Positions 21,357 through 33,084 of a stretch of DNA of 64,000 nt are shown here, one piece after another. The notes beneath the pieces were generated by a model that saw nothing but the letters and a program-made list of their open reading frames with translations, searched no databases and was not told the DNA's origin. The first letter of the stretch is position 1. The number at the start of each line of letters is the position of its first letter. Where the stretch lies: the NCBI GenBank assembly GCA_009760885.1, contig CM019713.1, positions 2,809,031 through 2,873,030 on the forward strand, in the 5' to 3' direction. A program made the translations under genes and the position numbers. This stretch comes from Achatina immaculata (Eukaryota > Mollusca > Gastropoda > Stylommatophora > Achatinidae).

Positions 21357-22052
21357 ATAGTAGCAGCACCAGCAGCATTATTAGTAGTTTTAGTAAATCA
21401 GCTGTAATAATAGTAATTGTAACAGTATTTGCAGTCATTTTCGCGCAGACATAGACATCTATTTCTCTACAAATGCGACATTTCGTCTCTAGTTTTCAGC
21501 ATCTCTGTTGAGTTTATCCTGTAGTGATGTGTGTGTGTGTGGGGGGGGGGGGGGAGGGGGGAGTTGAGATATGCCCAGATTCTTGGCCTCAGTGGGTTGT
21601 TGCTGGCAACTACTGTGTCATTATGGTGTCTGTTGCTCTTTGCCGCAGGTACATTGGTCCGCTGGGCCAAGCTTCAGCTAGTGGTATAGATTGTGTCTCA
21701 GCCTGCAATGTCCTGTTCTCCCTTCGATTAGTAGCAAATGGCGACAGTAAACAGTAACAGCAGTGGCACTGGAGTAGTCTAGAAATAGTAAAAGTAGTAT
21801 TAGGCTGAAAAAAGGAGCAAGCGGAGGATTCATTCAATTAGTAAAGGCTTCGACATTATTCATATGAAATAGGAAAATTTGACATAACGTTTCCCTGGGT
21901 ATTTCTTTGTTGTGCCTTTTTTTTTGTGTCTTTTTCTCTGTTTCTTAGTTGATGATTCCGGGTACGCATCCATTTCAAGTAACTGGTGTACAATTTGCAA
22001 CGAATTTTTGTCGGTCCGCTTTGTGTAAGTATAGTATATACTTTGAAGAAGC
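20343..22052. repeat. Tandem segmental duplication, copy b
   Basis: Duplicate of 18207-20028. The 22-bp array has fewer units (20480-20567) and the TAG array (21000-21405) has a different internal order. The copy ends at GAAGAAGC, after which unique DNA starts. Confidence 0.95.
21000..21405. repeat. (TAG)n-rich microsatellite, copy b
   Basis: Counterpart of 18993-19390, with a longer pure TAG run near the end. Confidence 0.95.
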
Positions 22053-22520
22053 GCTTCTAATAACACATATTAATAGGATCATTCCGTATCTCTCCACAAA
22101 ATACAGAGAAATAATGAAAGCATTGCTTGTGCGAGGAGTTAATAATCCTTTCCTGCTTAACATAGCTAAGGGATGTCTTAGTACCATATAAGAAAAAAAA
22201 GTCTAATTACAACTGTCTTTTGTCACCATTTGAAATACAAGACCGTTTCATTCTTCCTTCCTACGCGAGTTTGTCGTTAACAAAAGGTCCCATTTACTTT
22301 ACAGCTAGTGTGTCGCCAGCCCAGCAGGCAATGTCTTAAAAACGTCCATAAACTTCTGTTCAACACAATCATTGTAGATAACAGCTTCAACCTTCGGTGT
22401 GAACGCTAGAATCTCCTACACGATTTGTCAATGCGAATTTGTCATTTACTGTTTTTTTTTTTTCATTTACTCAGTCTTGTACAAAATTACACCGAGATTA
22501 TACTGACATTGGGCTTAGTC
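22053..22520. other. Unassigned region
   Basis: No gene recognised; one poly-T run. Confidence 0.4.
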
Positions 22521-22724
22521 TCTAAACCTTAACACACAATGTTGGTTTTCTTAAAGCATAAAGCGTGGACGAAATCGATTATCTGAAGAAATGGTAGCAA
22601 CAAACAGGCGAAGCAATTGTCTTGGTCTGGAACATATGTCAGTTAGCAGGAAGTAGTCAGAGAAACGATACATACAAATACATACACACACAAACACACA
22701 CACATGCACACACAGGTATATTGG

Positions 22725-22872
22725 ACAAATTCTGGATTTTTTTTTCTTCTTGAAACTGTCAAATTTGACTAGAGTATGCAGGAAAATCACACACAATATG
22801 TTGCCAGGAAAGCACAATCAGCGGTCTGCATGAACCAGTTCACTGTGTGCGTGCGTGCGGGCGTGCGTGCAT

Positions 22873-22936
<64 letters not shown>

Positions 22937-23310
22937 AGACACATTGACGTGTGGAGACAAACTCTGTATCCACAATAATTAGCCTTCATGTCTGGGGAAT
23001 GATATTCAATTAAGTGAAATAGAAACCATTTTTAGGACAGCAAGCTAGTGTTAAATCCCACATTTACACATGAAAGCGCGACGTGGTCAGTATCACGCAT
23101 GGCGGAATTTACCTTCCTAGATTTCTCTGATATTTATTTATGAGTGCTGGGTGGAACCGGGCCTTGTCTGGTATGGTGGTACCAGAGAAAAATCTCTGCT
23201 GGGATTTGAAGTCGGGTACCACCGGATTAGTAGACTTAGGGAACCAAACCGTCGGCATAAACATTACATTTTCTGGAATCTGTTAAGAAAATGTCATCGA
23301 TGAAAAAAAG
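22725..23310. repeat. Duplicated block P, copy 1
   Basis: Shares order and sequence with 27590-31920: AACTGTCAAATTTGACTAG, then CACAATATGTTGCC or its variant, TGAACCAGTTC, GACAAACTCTGTATCCAC, a SINE, and GGAATCTGTTAAGAAAATG. In this copy the block is not interrupted by LINE B. A TG/GA microsatellite (22848-22935) lies inside. Confidence 0.85.
23068..23250 (-). mobile_element. tRNA-derived SINE, copy 3, decayed
   Basis: Matches the SINE at 12824-13115 (TGAAAGCGCGACGTGGTCAG, GGTACCACCGGATTAGTAGA). The tRNA-like head is partly lost. Confidence 0.75.
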
Positions 23311-23313
23311 AAG

Positions 23314-23314
23314 A

Positions 23315-23354
<40 letters not shown>
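23314..23354. repeat. (AT)n microsatellite
   Basis: About 20 AT repeats. Confidence 0.95.
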
Positions 23355-23357
<3 letters not shown>

Positions 23358-23500
23358 AAGATCACATTAATAGATTGAATGATGCATCCAAAGAACGCAA
23401 TATGAAAATTAGCCAAAGCAAAACAGAATCATGACCATCGCAAGAGTAGACACACCAATAAACATTACACTGGAAAACCATACGCCAAAACCTTTCGCCC
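23355..23500 (+). mobile_element. Short LINE RT fragment (third family)
   Basis: The translation DHINRLNDASKERNMKISQ then SKTE resembles the block after the YADD motif in LINE reverse transcriptases (MKIS.SKTE followed by a Thr-rich stretch). Only ~50 codons are left. Confidence 0.5.
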
Positions 23501-23536
23501 GACGCACGGAACTCGAGAGCGCTTCTTCGCCATAAG
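23500..23536 (-). repeat. Copy of a 33-bp ETS-associated sequence
   Basis: On the minus strand it reads GGCGAAGAAGCGCTCTCGAG and TTCCGTGCGTCGG, with about two mismatches to 9232-9264. Confidence 0.7.
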
Positions 23537-23548
23537 AATCATGTTGTA

Positions 23549-23620
23549 TTTCTCTCTCTCTCTCTCTCTCTCTCTCCTTCCTCTTTCCCCCTTCCCCCCC
23601 CCCCCCCCCCCCCCCCCCCG
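23549..23620. repeat. CT microsatellite and long C run
   Basis: A CT run is followed by ~30 C residues (23588-23620), interrupted little. G-quadruplex or i-motif forming potential. Confidence 0.9.
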
Positions 23621-23624
23621 ATAT

Positions 23625-24234
23625 CCAAGTTAGTTCGCCTATAAGCCGCATGATATTCTCACTGTATAAGGAAAATAAATCAAGGGACAGCACATATCCT
23701 TGGCGCACTGCAATTTTAATTTCTTGATATTTGCCAGTTTCTTGTTCTACCTTTATTGCTGCCATTAGATGTTTTTAATAATTCCAGGTCCTAGCCATCT
23801 ATGTTTAATTTTTTTTTTTACCATTTTCATTACTAGGTTGTGCCTTACTTTATCAAAGGCCTTACAGTAAACTATAAAACACAAATATAGATCAGTTGTA
23901 ACTTCCGTGGCTCTTTGTGTGAGCATTCTTAACTTGTAAATTGCATTGCTTGTACATTTCCCTTTGGCAAATCTACGTTGTTCTGTAGTTTCTGGTTTTA
24001 TTTTATCTTGTACTCGTTGCATGATTAGTCGAAGCAGAACTTTGCTGATGTGCCTCACGAGGCTTATTGTCATGTGATCTTCACACTCTACTGCACCTGG
24101 TTTCTTTGGAATAGAGATAAACATTGGTTTCCTTAAATCATTTTGGTATATATATCCAGTTTTGTGGATGTCATTCAAAAGTCCGGTTTCTACTTCTACT
24201 CCGTATTCCTCTAGTGCTTCTAACTCTTCTTTTG
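23625..24234 (-). mobile_element. LINE family A (RTE-like), RT fragment
   Basis: Minus-strand translation follows the family A RT at 58050-58600: LLNDIHKTGYI, IPKKPGAVECEDH, DLYLCFIVYCKAFDKVRHN (palm Asp of the usual IDY block replaced), then after a frameshift QETGKYQEIKI, VRQGYVLSLDLFSLYSENI. It is truncated before YADD and broken. Confidence 0.85.
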
Positions 24235-25227
24235 GTTACAAAGAACATTGGGCGGAGTTAAATTACTTTTCGCTGTCAGTCGTTAAAATGCACACTAAAG
24301 CTATCAAATCCCGATATTCTAGCTTTCGTTATGTATATGTGTGTGAAGCATTTCCTACGTGTGAGTTTATGTTTCGGCGCTTATAATTTACCGTTTGGAC
24401 AAAGAGAATGTCGACGAAATAAAAACCAATTTCGCCTTCCATCAGATGGTTTTGATGTTGTGAAAGATGTGAGGGAAAAAAAGGGCCCATTTCTAAAATC
24501 GTAGGTATCAAGATGAAACACGTGGCCTAATTGGTCCCGGTGATAATTTGATGATAGGTAATTCTTGAGGAAATGATTGATACTAAAAACTGGGATACCG
24601 GTCATAAACATTGACTTAGAAATCACTTACAGTTGACGCTGTAATTATCTACCTAGTTATTTCTTATGGCGGCAGTAAGGCTTTCGTAACGAGAACCAAT
24701 GTCAGTAATTCCATCAGATTTAGACACTTGATTTATTAAACTATATGTAATGTAGTAAACTGACTTTAAAGCCCAGAATATGTGGTTCTCACTTTTTATA
24801 CGTCAAATTTAATGAGAAATTGCGTGGTTGTATGTATTGATTTACACTTAGCTATGAGTTTTTTTTTTACTTCACCACTTTTTCAACTCTTTAATCTTTT
24901 CCATGTACACCAGGAGACATAGGTCTCAGGTCAGCTCCAGTCAACTGTCTGGGTTAAACTAGTTTTACCTGACCTGTGCTGTTAAAAACTGTTGAAAGCT
25001 GCCAGTGATTCTTTCTTCTTAGCACTTTTAAAAGGACAGTATAAACAAGGGATTGGGGATTGGGGGCATAAGATTGTTGTTGGCGAGGTTCTTTAGTCTA
25101 GCACCCTCCGATTTCCCTTCAAACTCTGCCAGATTTTCAGAAATTTCGGTGTTATTATTTCCCGTGTACACATTTTTCAAGTAGGAAACAACTACGCTTC
25201 CGTACAGTAAAGTGATTTACTAGAGCG
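24235..25227. other. Unassigned region
   Basis: No gene recognised. Confidence 0.4.
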
Positions 25228-25420
25228 TTGTATGGTTAGCATTAGAAAAAAAAGGTAGATAAAGCATTTTAGACATGAGAGAAAGAACAATAACAAGAGA
25301 ATTACCTGGGACTCGAACACTGGAATTTAGAAGAGTGGGCATCCGCCTAGCCACGAGAAATAGCACACTGCCCCTATCGGCCATCTTAAACCTCCAAAAC
25401 AATGCTTCAGTAGCTGAATC
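25228..25420 (-). mobile_element. tRNA-like SINE, second family, copy 1
   Basis: Resembles the SINE in the mariner at 52559-52833: GAGAGAAAGAACAATAACAAG, AGAATTACCTGGGACTCGAA (complement of box B GTTCGAGTCCC), CGCCTAGCCACGAGA. The long inverted repeat of the other copy is not conserved here. Confidence 0.65.
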
Positions 25421-26010
25421 TTTAGTCCGGCTAAAATCAGAATGGAAACGAGGTCATGACACAGAAATTCCTTGGCTTAAATCCTGGATCCCAGGTAAAT
25501 TCCATTGTCATCTGTGTTTCTCTGACGTTTAAAGTGCTCTTTGCACTACTTTCTGAATGCTAATCATACAGTATTGTTCTAAACCACTTTATGAGCCATG
25601 TGCAGCTGGCTGGCAGTGTCGAGAAAGTACAACATAGTCAAGATGCTTTCTCCATATCAATAACCCAGGTGAAAGTGGTAATAATAATAATAATAATCCG
25701 TCACAACTGTCGACAAGGACGAAAACACAAAAAATGGTAAGCGTACATTCCATTCTGCGTCTGAACTGAGAAAAACTGATGGAGTTTGACTTCCCCATTT
25801 AAAAACAAACCAATTGAAAAAAAAAAACTGCACACGGTGCGCTCAGCATCCGTAAGTTTGTGGTCCAAAACAACATGGCTGTCATTTCTCGACTGTTCTT
25901 TTTTTGCCGGATTTGACTTTCTGCGATATTTTTTTTTTAATATTCCCAAAACTGAGGGCGAAAATCAAAAGGTGTCTTTTTGATAGCACCGAAGATATCC
26001 ACGTGCAATG
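25421..26010. other. Unassigned region
   Basis: No gene recognised; one short AAT run near 25680. Confidence 0.4.
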
Positions 26011-26130
26011 GCATGAATGAATGAATGAATGAATGAATGACCTTTATTTTAAAAGGGTGAAGAATTGGGGGCGCAGGCCCGTCTTACATTCTGCCCTTTA
26101 TCACTTCATCTTTCATTCTTTCCACACACA
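26011..26130 (-). mobile_element. (GAAT)n plus family D-like LINE/SINE 3' end
   Basis: The complement of the conserved 3' module GGGCAGAATGTAAGACGGG...AATTCTTCACCCTTT is read on the minus strand, ending in an ATTC repeat tail (26011-26040). The same module closes the element at 62796-63780. Confidence 0.7.
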
Positions 26131-26184
26131 CTGGATTTAATAAGATATACAAAATTTCTCTCTCTCTCTCTCTCATACACACAT

Positions 26185-27512
26185 ATGAGATATATAAAAC
26201 AACATGGATATCTCCAGATGATAGAACCAGAAACCAGATAGATTGCTTTTGTATCAGAAAGCACTACATAACATCTCTGATAGATATAAGAGCATACAGT
26301 GATCACAACCTGTGTATAGGGAAAATAAGACTAAAACTGAAAAGCCAACACAAAAAATCAGTACTCAGAAAGATAAACAGTCATAGCTTGCAAGAAGAAA
26401 ATACTAACAGTAATTTCAGTCTGGAACTTGCCAATCATTTAAAAACACTCAGTGAGGTAGAGGGGATAGGCATAGATAAATTATGGAATTCTTACAGCAC
26501 AGCCATATTCACACCAGCAAAATCACGTGCCGGACTGCAAAAAAAAACCAACAAAAACAAATAGAAAAGCATGGATATCAGAAGACACTTGATAGTACAT
26601 ACATGAAAGATGAGCAGCCAAATTAGTCATGTTGAATGTAAAAATGTAAAGACAAATCGTAGAAAAGATTTGGCAAAAGTAACATACAAAGAAATTGACA
26701 ATAAAAAATTCAGCTAGACGGGATAAAAGAGAATACATAGACAATATGGCGAAAGAGGTAGAGAAAGCAGCAAAAACGGGAGACAGTAAAACTCTATACA
26801 ACATATGAAAGAGGCTAACAGGTATTATTACATCTAAAGAAAGACCAATACCTAGCAAAACTGGCGCACTATTGACATCAAGTAAAGACCAAAAGCAAAG
26901 ATGGGCTGAACACTTCCAAAAAATACTTAATTGACCACACCCATAAGAATTGATAAACCTTAAAACCGACTTACCAGCCCCATAACTAAATGTCAACCTA
27001 GATGAAATTATATTGTATGAAACTGAAACAGCAGTGAATCTAATGGCTAACAACAAAGCTGCAGGTGAAGATGAAATAACACCCGAAATGTTAAAAGCTA
27101 TCAATAATGACAACATGAGACAACTACAGAGAATGTTTACTAAGATTTGGAAAGAAGAAAAGGTCCCTTCTAAACGGAAAAAAGGAATCATTGTTAAAAT
27201 ACCAAAAAAGGCAACCTTAGTGACTGTAACAATTGGAGAGGAGTAACCTTAGTACCAGTTGTGTCAAAAGTATTTTGCAAGGTCATTTTGAATAGACTTA
27301 AAGTTAAAGTGAATACCCGCAATGAGAGAAGAGCAAGCAGGATTTTTAAAAGAGAGAAGCTGTCTCGACCAGATCTTTACTCTCAGAATAATACTTGAAG
27401 AAAATATTTAAAAGTAAAAACCATTAATCCTGAACTTTATAGACTTTAAAAAGGCATTCGACAGCATAGACAGAGATTCATTGTGGAGAATTTTGTGTGA
27501 TTTAGAAATCAG
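26185..27512 (+). mobile_element. LINE family B, fragment 1 (endonuclease end to RT palm)
   Basis: It starts inside the endonuclease (the TTWISPDDRTRNQID and SDHNLCIGKI blocks), continues through a Lys-rich linker, NLMANNKAAGEDEITPEMLKA, KGIIVKIPKK and the DFKKAFDSIDRDSLW palm block, then stops. Frameshifts and stops throughout. It matches 28803-31815 (reverse) and 42728-45870. Confidence 0.85.
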
Positions 27513-27628
27513 TTTTGAAACTGAGAAATGCTTCACTTGATTACAAAATTAAATATAACACATACACATGTTGGAAAAAATATCGATTTTTCTTATTTTT
27601 CTTATAACTGTCAAATTTGACTAGAGTG

Positions 27629-27641
27629 TGCAGAAAAATCA
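27629..27641. repeat. LINE B target-site duplication, left
   Basis: TGCAGAAAAATCA, repeated at 28315-28327. The unoccupied version of the site is visible in duplicated block P near 22770. Confidence 0.85.
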
Positions 27642-28314
27642 TTCTCAATCAAAATGGAAAAATACACATAGAAGGGACAGATATTGAAGAAGTCAATCAA
27701 TTTGCATACCTTGGCAGCTACATAGACCAGGATGGTGACACTAGAAAGGAAGTTAGGATCAGAATTGCAAAAGCAGCATCGATCTTCAAGAATCTTGAGA
27801 ACATATGGAATTCAAAAGTTATAAGCAAAAAACCAAGTTAAGACTACTCAATTCAAATGTAATATCCACCCTCATTTATGCATGCGAAAGCTGGAAAACA
27901 ACTAAAGAAATAGACAAGAAATTAGACTCTTTTGAAAACAAATGCCTAAGGAAAATACTCGGCATCAAGTGGAATGAATTCAAGAACAATGCAGAAATAA
28001 GACAGATGACTGAACAACAACCAGTCTCATGGGTGATCAGGAAAAGGAGATGGACATATGTTGGTCACTTGATGAGAAGAAATGATCAGAGAATCCCAAA
28101 ACAAGCTATCAAGTGGAACACAACAGGCCAAAGAAAAAGAGGCAGACCGCGTGAAACTCTGAAGAGGACATTATTAAGAGAGGCCAAATTAACAGGCATA
28201 AAATCCCTTGATGAGGTTGAAAGAATCGCCGAAGACAGGAAAAATTGGCGAACTACTTTGCGAGCCCTATGTGACGTTTAACGACACAAGAAGGATATAA
28301 GATATAAGATAAGA
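27642..28314 (+). mobile_element. LINE family B, fragment 2, 5'-truncated with intact target duplication
   Basis: Two frames (27617-27841 and 27805-28281) cover the post-RT part: FAYLGSYIDQDGDTRKEV, LIYACESWKTTKE, FENKCLRKILGIKWNEF, RWTYVGHLMRRND and RKRGRPRETLKRTLLREA. It ends in an ATAAGAT-type tail. A 13-bp duplication flanks it, so it is an independent retrotransposition into duplicated block P. Confidence 0.9.
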
Positions 28315-28521
28315 TGCAGAAAAATCACACAAAATATGTTACTGGGAGAGCACAGACAACGGTCTGCACGAACCAGTTCTCTTATTGGTGTGTAAAGATC
28401 AGACACATTAACGCGTGGAGACAAACTGTATCCACAATAATTAACTTTCACGTCTTCTGAATGATATTCGAGTAAATGAAAGAGAAAATATTTTTAGGAT
28501 AGCAGCCTGGTATATACGTGG
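28315..28521. repeat. Duplicated block P, copy 2 (middle part)
   Basis: Matches 22775-23060 without the TG/GA microsatellite. Confidence 0.8.
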
Positions 28522-28799
28522 CGGTAAAAGGTGAAGTTCCTTTTCCATGCCATTAAAATACGATGTTCTGCCCGTATGTCCAAGACCTTCGGCACTTGAA
28601 AGTCTGATGTGGTCAGTTTCACTCCTGCCCGCATTTACCTTAACAGATTTATCTGGTACCCATTTTTCGAGGCTGGGTTGACTCAGAGGCGTCTTTGGTG
28701 TGGTGGTACCCGAAAAAAATCCCCACTGCTGGGAGTTGAACTCGGTACCATATTGTTAGTAGACCGAGCATCTAACCACTCAGTCAACCAGGCCGTCGG
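28522..28799 (-). mobile_element. tRNA-derived SINE, copy 2
   Basis: Same family as 12824-13115. Minus-strand box A TTGACTGAGTGGTTAG and box B GAGTTCAACTCCC are visible, and the tail side has GGTAAAAGGTGAAG on the plus strand. Confidence 0.85.
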
Positions 28800-28802
28800 T
28801 AA

Positions 28803-31800
28803 ATACATCTTATATCTTATATCCTTCCCGTCCCGTTAAACGTCATATAGGGCTCGCAAGATAGTTCGCCAATTTTTTTCCGTTTTCGGCGAGCTTTTCA
28901 ACCTCATCAGAGGATTTTATGCCTATTTTTTTGGCCTGTCTTAACAATGTCCTCTTTAGAGTTTACCGTGGTCTGCCTCTTTTTCTTCGGCCTGTTGTGT
29001 TCCACTTGATAACTTGTTTTGAGATTCTCTGATCGTTTCTTCTCATCATGTGACCAACATATGTCCATCTCCTTTTCCTGATCACCCATAAGACTGGTTG
29101 TTGTTCGCTCATCTGTCTTATCTCTGCATTGTTCTTGAATTCGTTCCACTTGATGCCGAGTACTTTCTTTAGGCATTTGTTTTCAAAAGAGTCTAATTTC
29201 TTTTCTATTTCTTTAGTTGTTTTCCAGCTTTCGCATGCATAAATGAGGGTGGATATTACATTTGAATTGAATAGTCTTAGCTTAGTTTTTATGCTTATAA
29301 ATTTTGAATTCCATATGTTCTCAAGATTCTTGAAGATCGATGCTGCTTTTGTAATACTAATTCTAACTTCCTTTCTGGTGTCACATACTGGTCTATGTAG
29401 TTGCCAAAGTATGAAAATTGACTGAGTTCTTCAACATCTGTCCCTTCTACATGTATTTTTTCATTTTGATTGATGGGAAGTTTCATTATTTTTGTTTTAT
29501 TCTTGTTAATTTCAAGTCCTATTTGCTAGCCAGTGAGGATAGGATATCTGTTTTTTTTTCTTGCATGGAATTCACATTGTCACTGATAAGAGTTATGTCA
29601 TCAGCAAAATCAAGATCTTCTAGTTGGGTCTCATATACCCAATTTTTTTCATTATGAAGTCTATTGTAATCTCAAAAAGTAAAAGAGACAGTATACATCC
29701 TTGTTTCAAGCCTGTTTCAATCTGGAACCACTCGCTCATCCCTTCTTCTGTTTTGACTGCACAAACATATCCATTGTAGAGGTCCTTAATGATTTTAAGA
29801 GTTTTAGATACAGACTTAAAATTATCCACAATGAATCTCTGTGTATGCTATCAAATGCCTTTTTAGAGTCTCTAAAGTTCAGGATTAATAGTTTTTGCTT
29901 TTCAATATGTTCTTCAAGTATTATTCTGAGAGTAAAGATCTGGTCGAGACAGCTTCTCCCTTTTCGAAATCCTGCTTGTTCTTCTCTCATTGCAGTATCC
30001 ACTATATCTTTGAGTCTATTCAAAATGACCTTGCAAAATACTTTTGACACAACTGGTACTAAGGTTACTCCTCTCCAATTGTTACAGTCACTAAGGTTGC
30101 CTTTTTTGGTATTTTAACAATGATTCCTTTTTTCCATTTAGAAGGGACCTTTTCTTCATTCGAAATCTTAGTAAACATTCTCTGTAGTTGTCTCATGTTG
30201 TCACTATTGATAGCTTTTAACATTTCGGGTGTTATTTCATCTTCACCTGCAGCTGTGCTGTTAGCCATTAGATTCACTGCTGTTTCAGTTTCATACAATG
30301 TAATTTCATCTAGGTTGACATTTAGTCGTGGGATTGTTAAGTCGGTTTCAAGGTTTATCAATTCTTATGGGTGTGGTCAATTAAGTATTTCTAGGAAGTG
30401 TTCAGCCCATTTTTGCTTTTGATCTTTTGTCACCTACATCTTTACTTGATGTTAACAGTGCGCCAGTTTTGCTAGGTGTTGGTCTTTCTTTAGATGTAAT
30501 AGTACCTGTTAGCCTCTTTCGTATGTTATATAAAGTTTTGCGGTCTCCTGTTTTTACTGCTTTCTCTACATCTTTCGCCATATTGTCTATGTATTATCTT
30601 TTATCCCGTCTAGCTGAACTTTTTACTTTATTGTCAATTTCTTTGTATGTTACTTTTGCCAAATCTTTTCCGCGAACTGTCTTTACATTTTTACATTCAA
30701 TATGTCTAATTTGGCTGCCCGTCTTTCATGTATGTACTCCCATGTGTTTTCTGATATCCATGCTATTCTTTTTTTTTTTTTTTGGTCAGTCCAGCACTTG
30801 CTTTTGCTGCTGTGATTATGGCTGTGCCGAAATAATTCCATAATTCATATATACCTATCTCCTTTACTGAGTGTTGTGGAATGATTGGAAGTTCCTGATT
30901 GAAATTACTTTTAGTATTCATTTCTTGTACGCTGTGGCTGTTTATCTTTCTGTGTAATGATTTCATGTGGTGACTTTTCAGTTTTAGTTTTATTTTCCCT
31001 ATGCACAGATTGTGATCACTGTTGACATCTGCACCCCTATATCCCCTTACATCTATCAGAGATGTTCTGTATTGCTTTCTAATACAAAAATGATATATCT
31101 GGTTTCTAGTTCTATCACCTGGAGATATCCACGTTGGTGTGGAAATAATATGCCTGCAATGACCATGCCCTCTGTTAGACATATTTCAATTAATCTTTCT
31201 CCGTTCTGATTAACCATATCAATTCCTTCTTTCCCCATTACTTCTTCAACGTCGGTATTATCTTTCCCTATCTTAGCGTTGAAGTCCCCCATAGCAATTA
31301 GGATGTCGTGTTTAGGGACTTTGTTAACGATTTGTTGTAATTGATGATAGAAATCGTCTTTCACCTCATCATTTGCATCGTTCGTGGGTGCATAACACTG
31401 TATTATTGTCATTTATTCGTGTCTTAGATTGTATTATGCTCTTATTATACAACTGTTCACTGGTTCCCATTCTATAAGGCTCCTTGCCACTACATTTGAC
31501 ATATTATACCTACTCCCTCTTGGTGTTTCCTGCCGTCTCTGCCTGAATGTATTATTAACATAAAGTTTTCAGCCGACCTTTTCTCTACTTCTACCCATAG
31601 CATTTCACTCATGCCCAGTACGTCTAGGTGGTATCCCTCCATTTCTTTGATGACCTGAGTAGTTTTTGTTGGTGCTGCCATCGTTCTCACGTTCCAGAAT
31701 CCAATCTTTGTCACGTGTTTAGGGCCGACGAATGAGCTCCTCGGAGTTGGCATCCCTGATGCTCGGTTGGTGTCTCTGCGAGTTTCCATAACGAGTTCTT

Positions 31801-31815
31801 TTTTCCCCATCTAGA
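28803..31815 (-). mobile_element. LINE family B, nearly full length, reversed
   Basis: Minus-strand order: endonuclease start (IGFWNVRTM near 31680, NIIQCYAPTND-type block near 31390, AMGDFNAKIGKD near 31300, SDHNLCIGKI near 31000), linker (30350-30750), AAGEDEITPEMLKA (30230), KKGIIVKIPKK (30110), GFRKGRSCLDQIFTLR (29960), KKAFDSIHRDSLW (29850), ETGLKQGCILS (29700), then YLGSY-type block (29400) and C-terminus to 28850, closing in an ATAAGAT tail. The ~3.0-kb length is near complete. Many frameshifts and stops, so inactive. No RNase H. Confidence 0.9.
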
Positions 31816-31859
31816 TTTGCCTCTAGATAGGTATATTTTACCTATCATTTTAAACATTA

Positions 31860-32004
31860 AGTTTCATGGAATCTGTTAAGAAAATGTTGATTTAAAAGAA
31901 AAAGAAATAAATGTATATCTGAATTGTTTGCTTCCAAGTAATAAACTTCGCAAAACAATTCGCTTATAGAAAAACTAAGTTTCCCATTTTTATCAGTAAT
32001 GTAA
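31860..32004. repeat. Duplicated block P, copy 2 (end), then spacer
   Basis: GGAATCTGTTAAGAAAATG matches 23275-23295, which places LINE B within the duplicated block. Confidence 0.7.
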
Positions 32005-32018
32005 AACTCCGAGAGGCC

Positions 32019-32030
32019 CACAGGAGAGCT
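32019..32030. repeat. LINE F target-site duplication, left
   Basis: CACAGGAGAGCT, repeated exactly at 32667-32678. Confidence 0.9.
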
Positions 32031-32666
32031 TCTTCTTCTTCTTCGTTCGCACTGTCTGTCTATATCTGCAGTCCTGTCTCTTGGATAAATTTCACTGTTT
32101 TTTGTAATTCATGTATGGAACCATAGAGCTTATCTTCTTTAGTGGTTTCACTGGACCAGTAATTATTTCTCAGTGACTCGTAGTTGATGCAGTTCTGGAG
32201 GATATGTTCCACAGTTTGGGGCACCTGGGCACATGTACATAGATTAGTAGTACCAACCTTAAACTTTGTATACATATGACTTCGGAGTCGGCTGTGTCCT
32301 GTTCGGAGACGGAAGATGGTGACTTGTTCCTTTCTGTTTAGCATGTGACAGTCATCATGTGGTGGTGTTTGTGGCTTCCTGTAGGTTTTTATCATGCTTT
32401 TCTTCTGATTATAAGTGATTGGTATGTCTGGTTGCTCCATTTCAGTGCCCTCTTTGGCCAGTTGGTCAGCTTTCTCATTGCCTGGTATCCCACAGTGGGA
32501 GGGAATCCATTGCAAAGTGACTCCATGTTGTAAGTCAATTTTTGACAAGGCATCCTTAAGGTCTGGTAGTTTGTTGCACTGAAGAGCCTCCAGTACTGAT
32601 CTTGCATCTGTGAGAATTACTACAGGACATGTATCAATTCTGGAGTCTGATAGTTTTTCAACTGCA
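32031..32666 (-). mobile_element. LINE family F, 5'-truncated, RNase H end and GAA tail
   Basis: A single frame stays open from the truncated 5' end to a stop at 32060. It shows an RNase H domain (an Asp in ILTDARSVLEAL, then QWIPSHCGIPGNEKADQLA) followed by a C-terminal segment with HSRLRSHMYTKF and a CTCAQVPQTVEHILQNC zinc-knuckle-like part. RNase H behind RT is known from I/Jockey-superfamily LINEs. It ends GTGCGAACGAAGAAG plus GAA repeats. The insertion went into a LINE E 3' end, with perfect 12-bp duplications. Confidence 0.9.
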
Positions 32667-32699
32667 CACAGGAGAGCTGTTAGGGAGGCAAAGTTCCAA

Positions 32700-33084
32700 A
32701 ATGGACACGCAAGTCATTTTTGTTGTGTGATAAAGGAAATACGTAACTCACGTTGCGTTATACACCTACACATGAATTATTCTCTCATATATCTAAAATA
32801 TCAACATTTAAGGGGCATTTACATTTTATGCTATTGTATATTTGTTTCTCATATACGTTCAACACTTTGAGCATTGCCTGTCTGTAACTGCTATGATTCT
32901 GGGTTGTCTTACGATACAAAGTCAGAAATTTGTTAACATGATCTATATGCTAAGAGAATTAGTAAGAACCATTTTGAGTTATGTAAAAAAAAACAAACAA
33001 ACGAAAAAGTAAATAATAGATTTTAAAAAACCCTATAAACGTATGGATAAAACATTTAAAAGTATAAACATCTGTCTGTCTGTC
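32700..33084. other. Unassigned region
   Basis: Apart from a few LINE E bases at the left edge, nothing recognised. Confidence 0.4.

Noticed and set aside
18856..21438. Leu/Tyr-, Val- and Ser-rich frames over TAG arrays
   Set aside because: Trinucleotide microsatellites stay open in several frames by composition.
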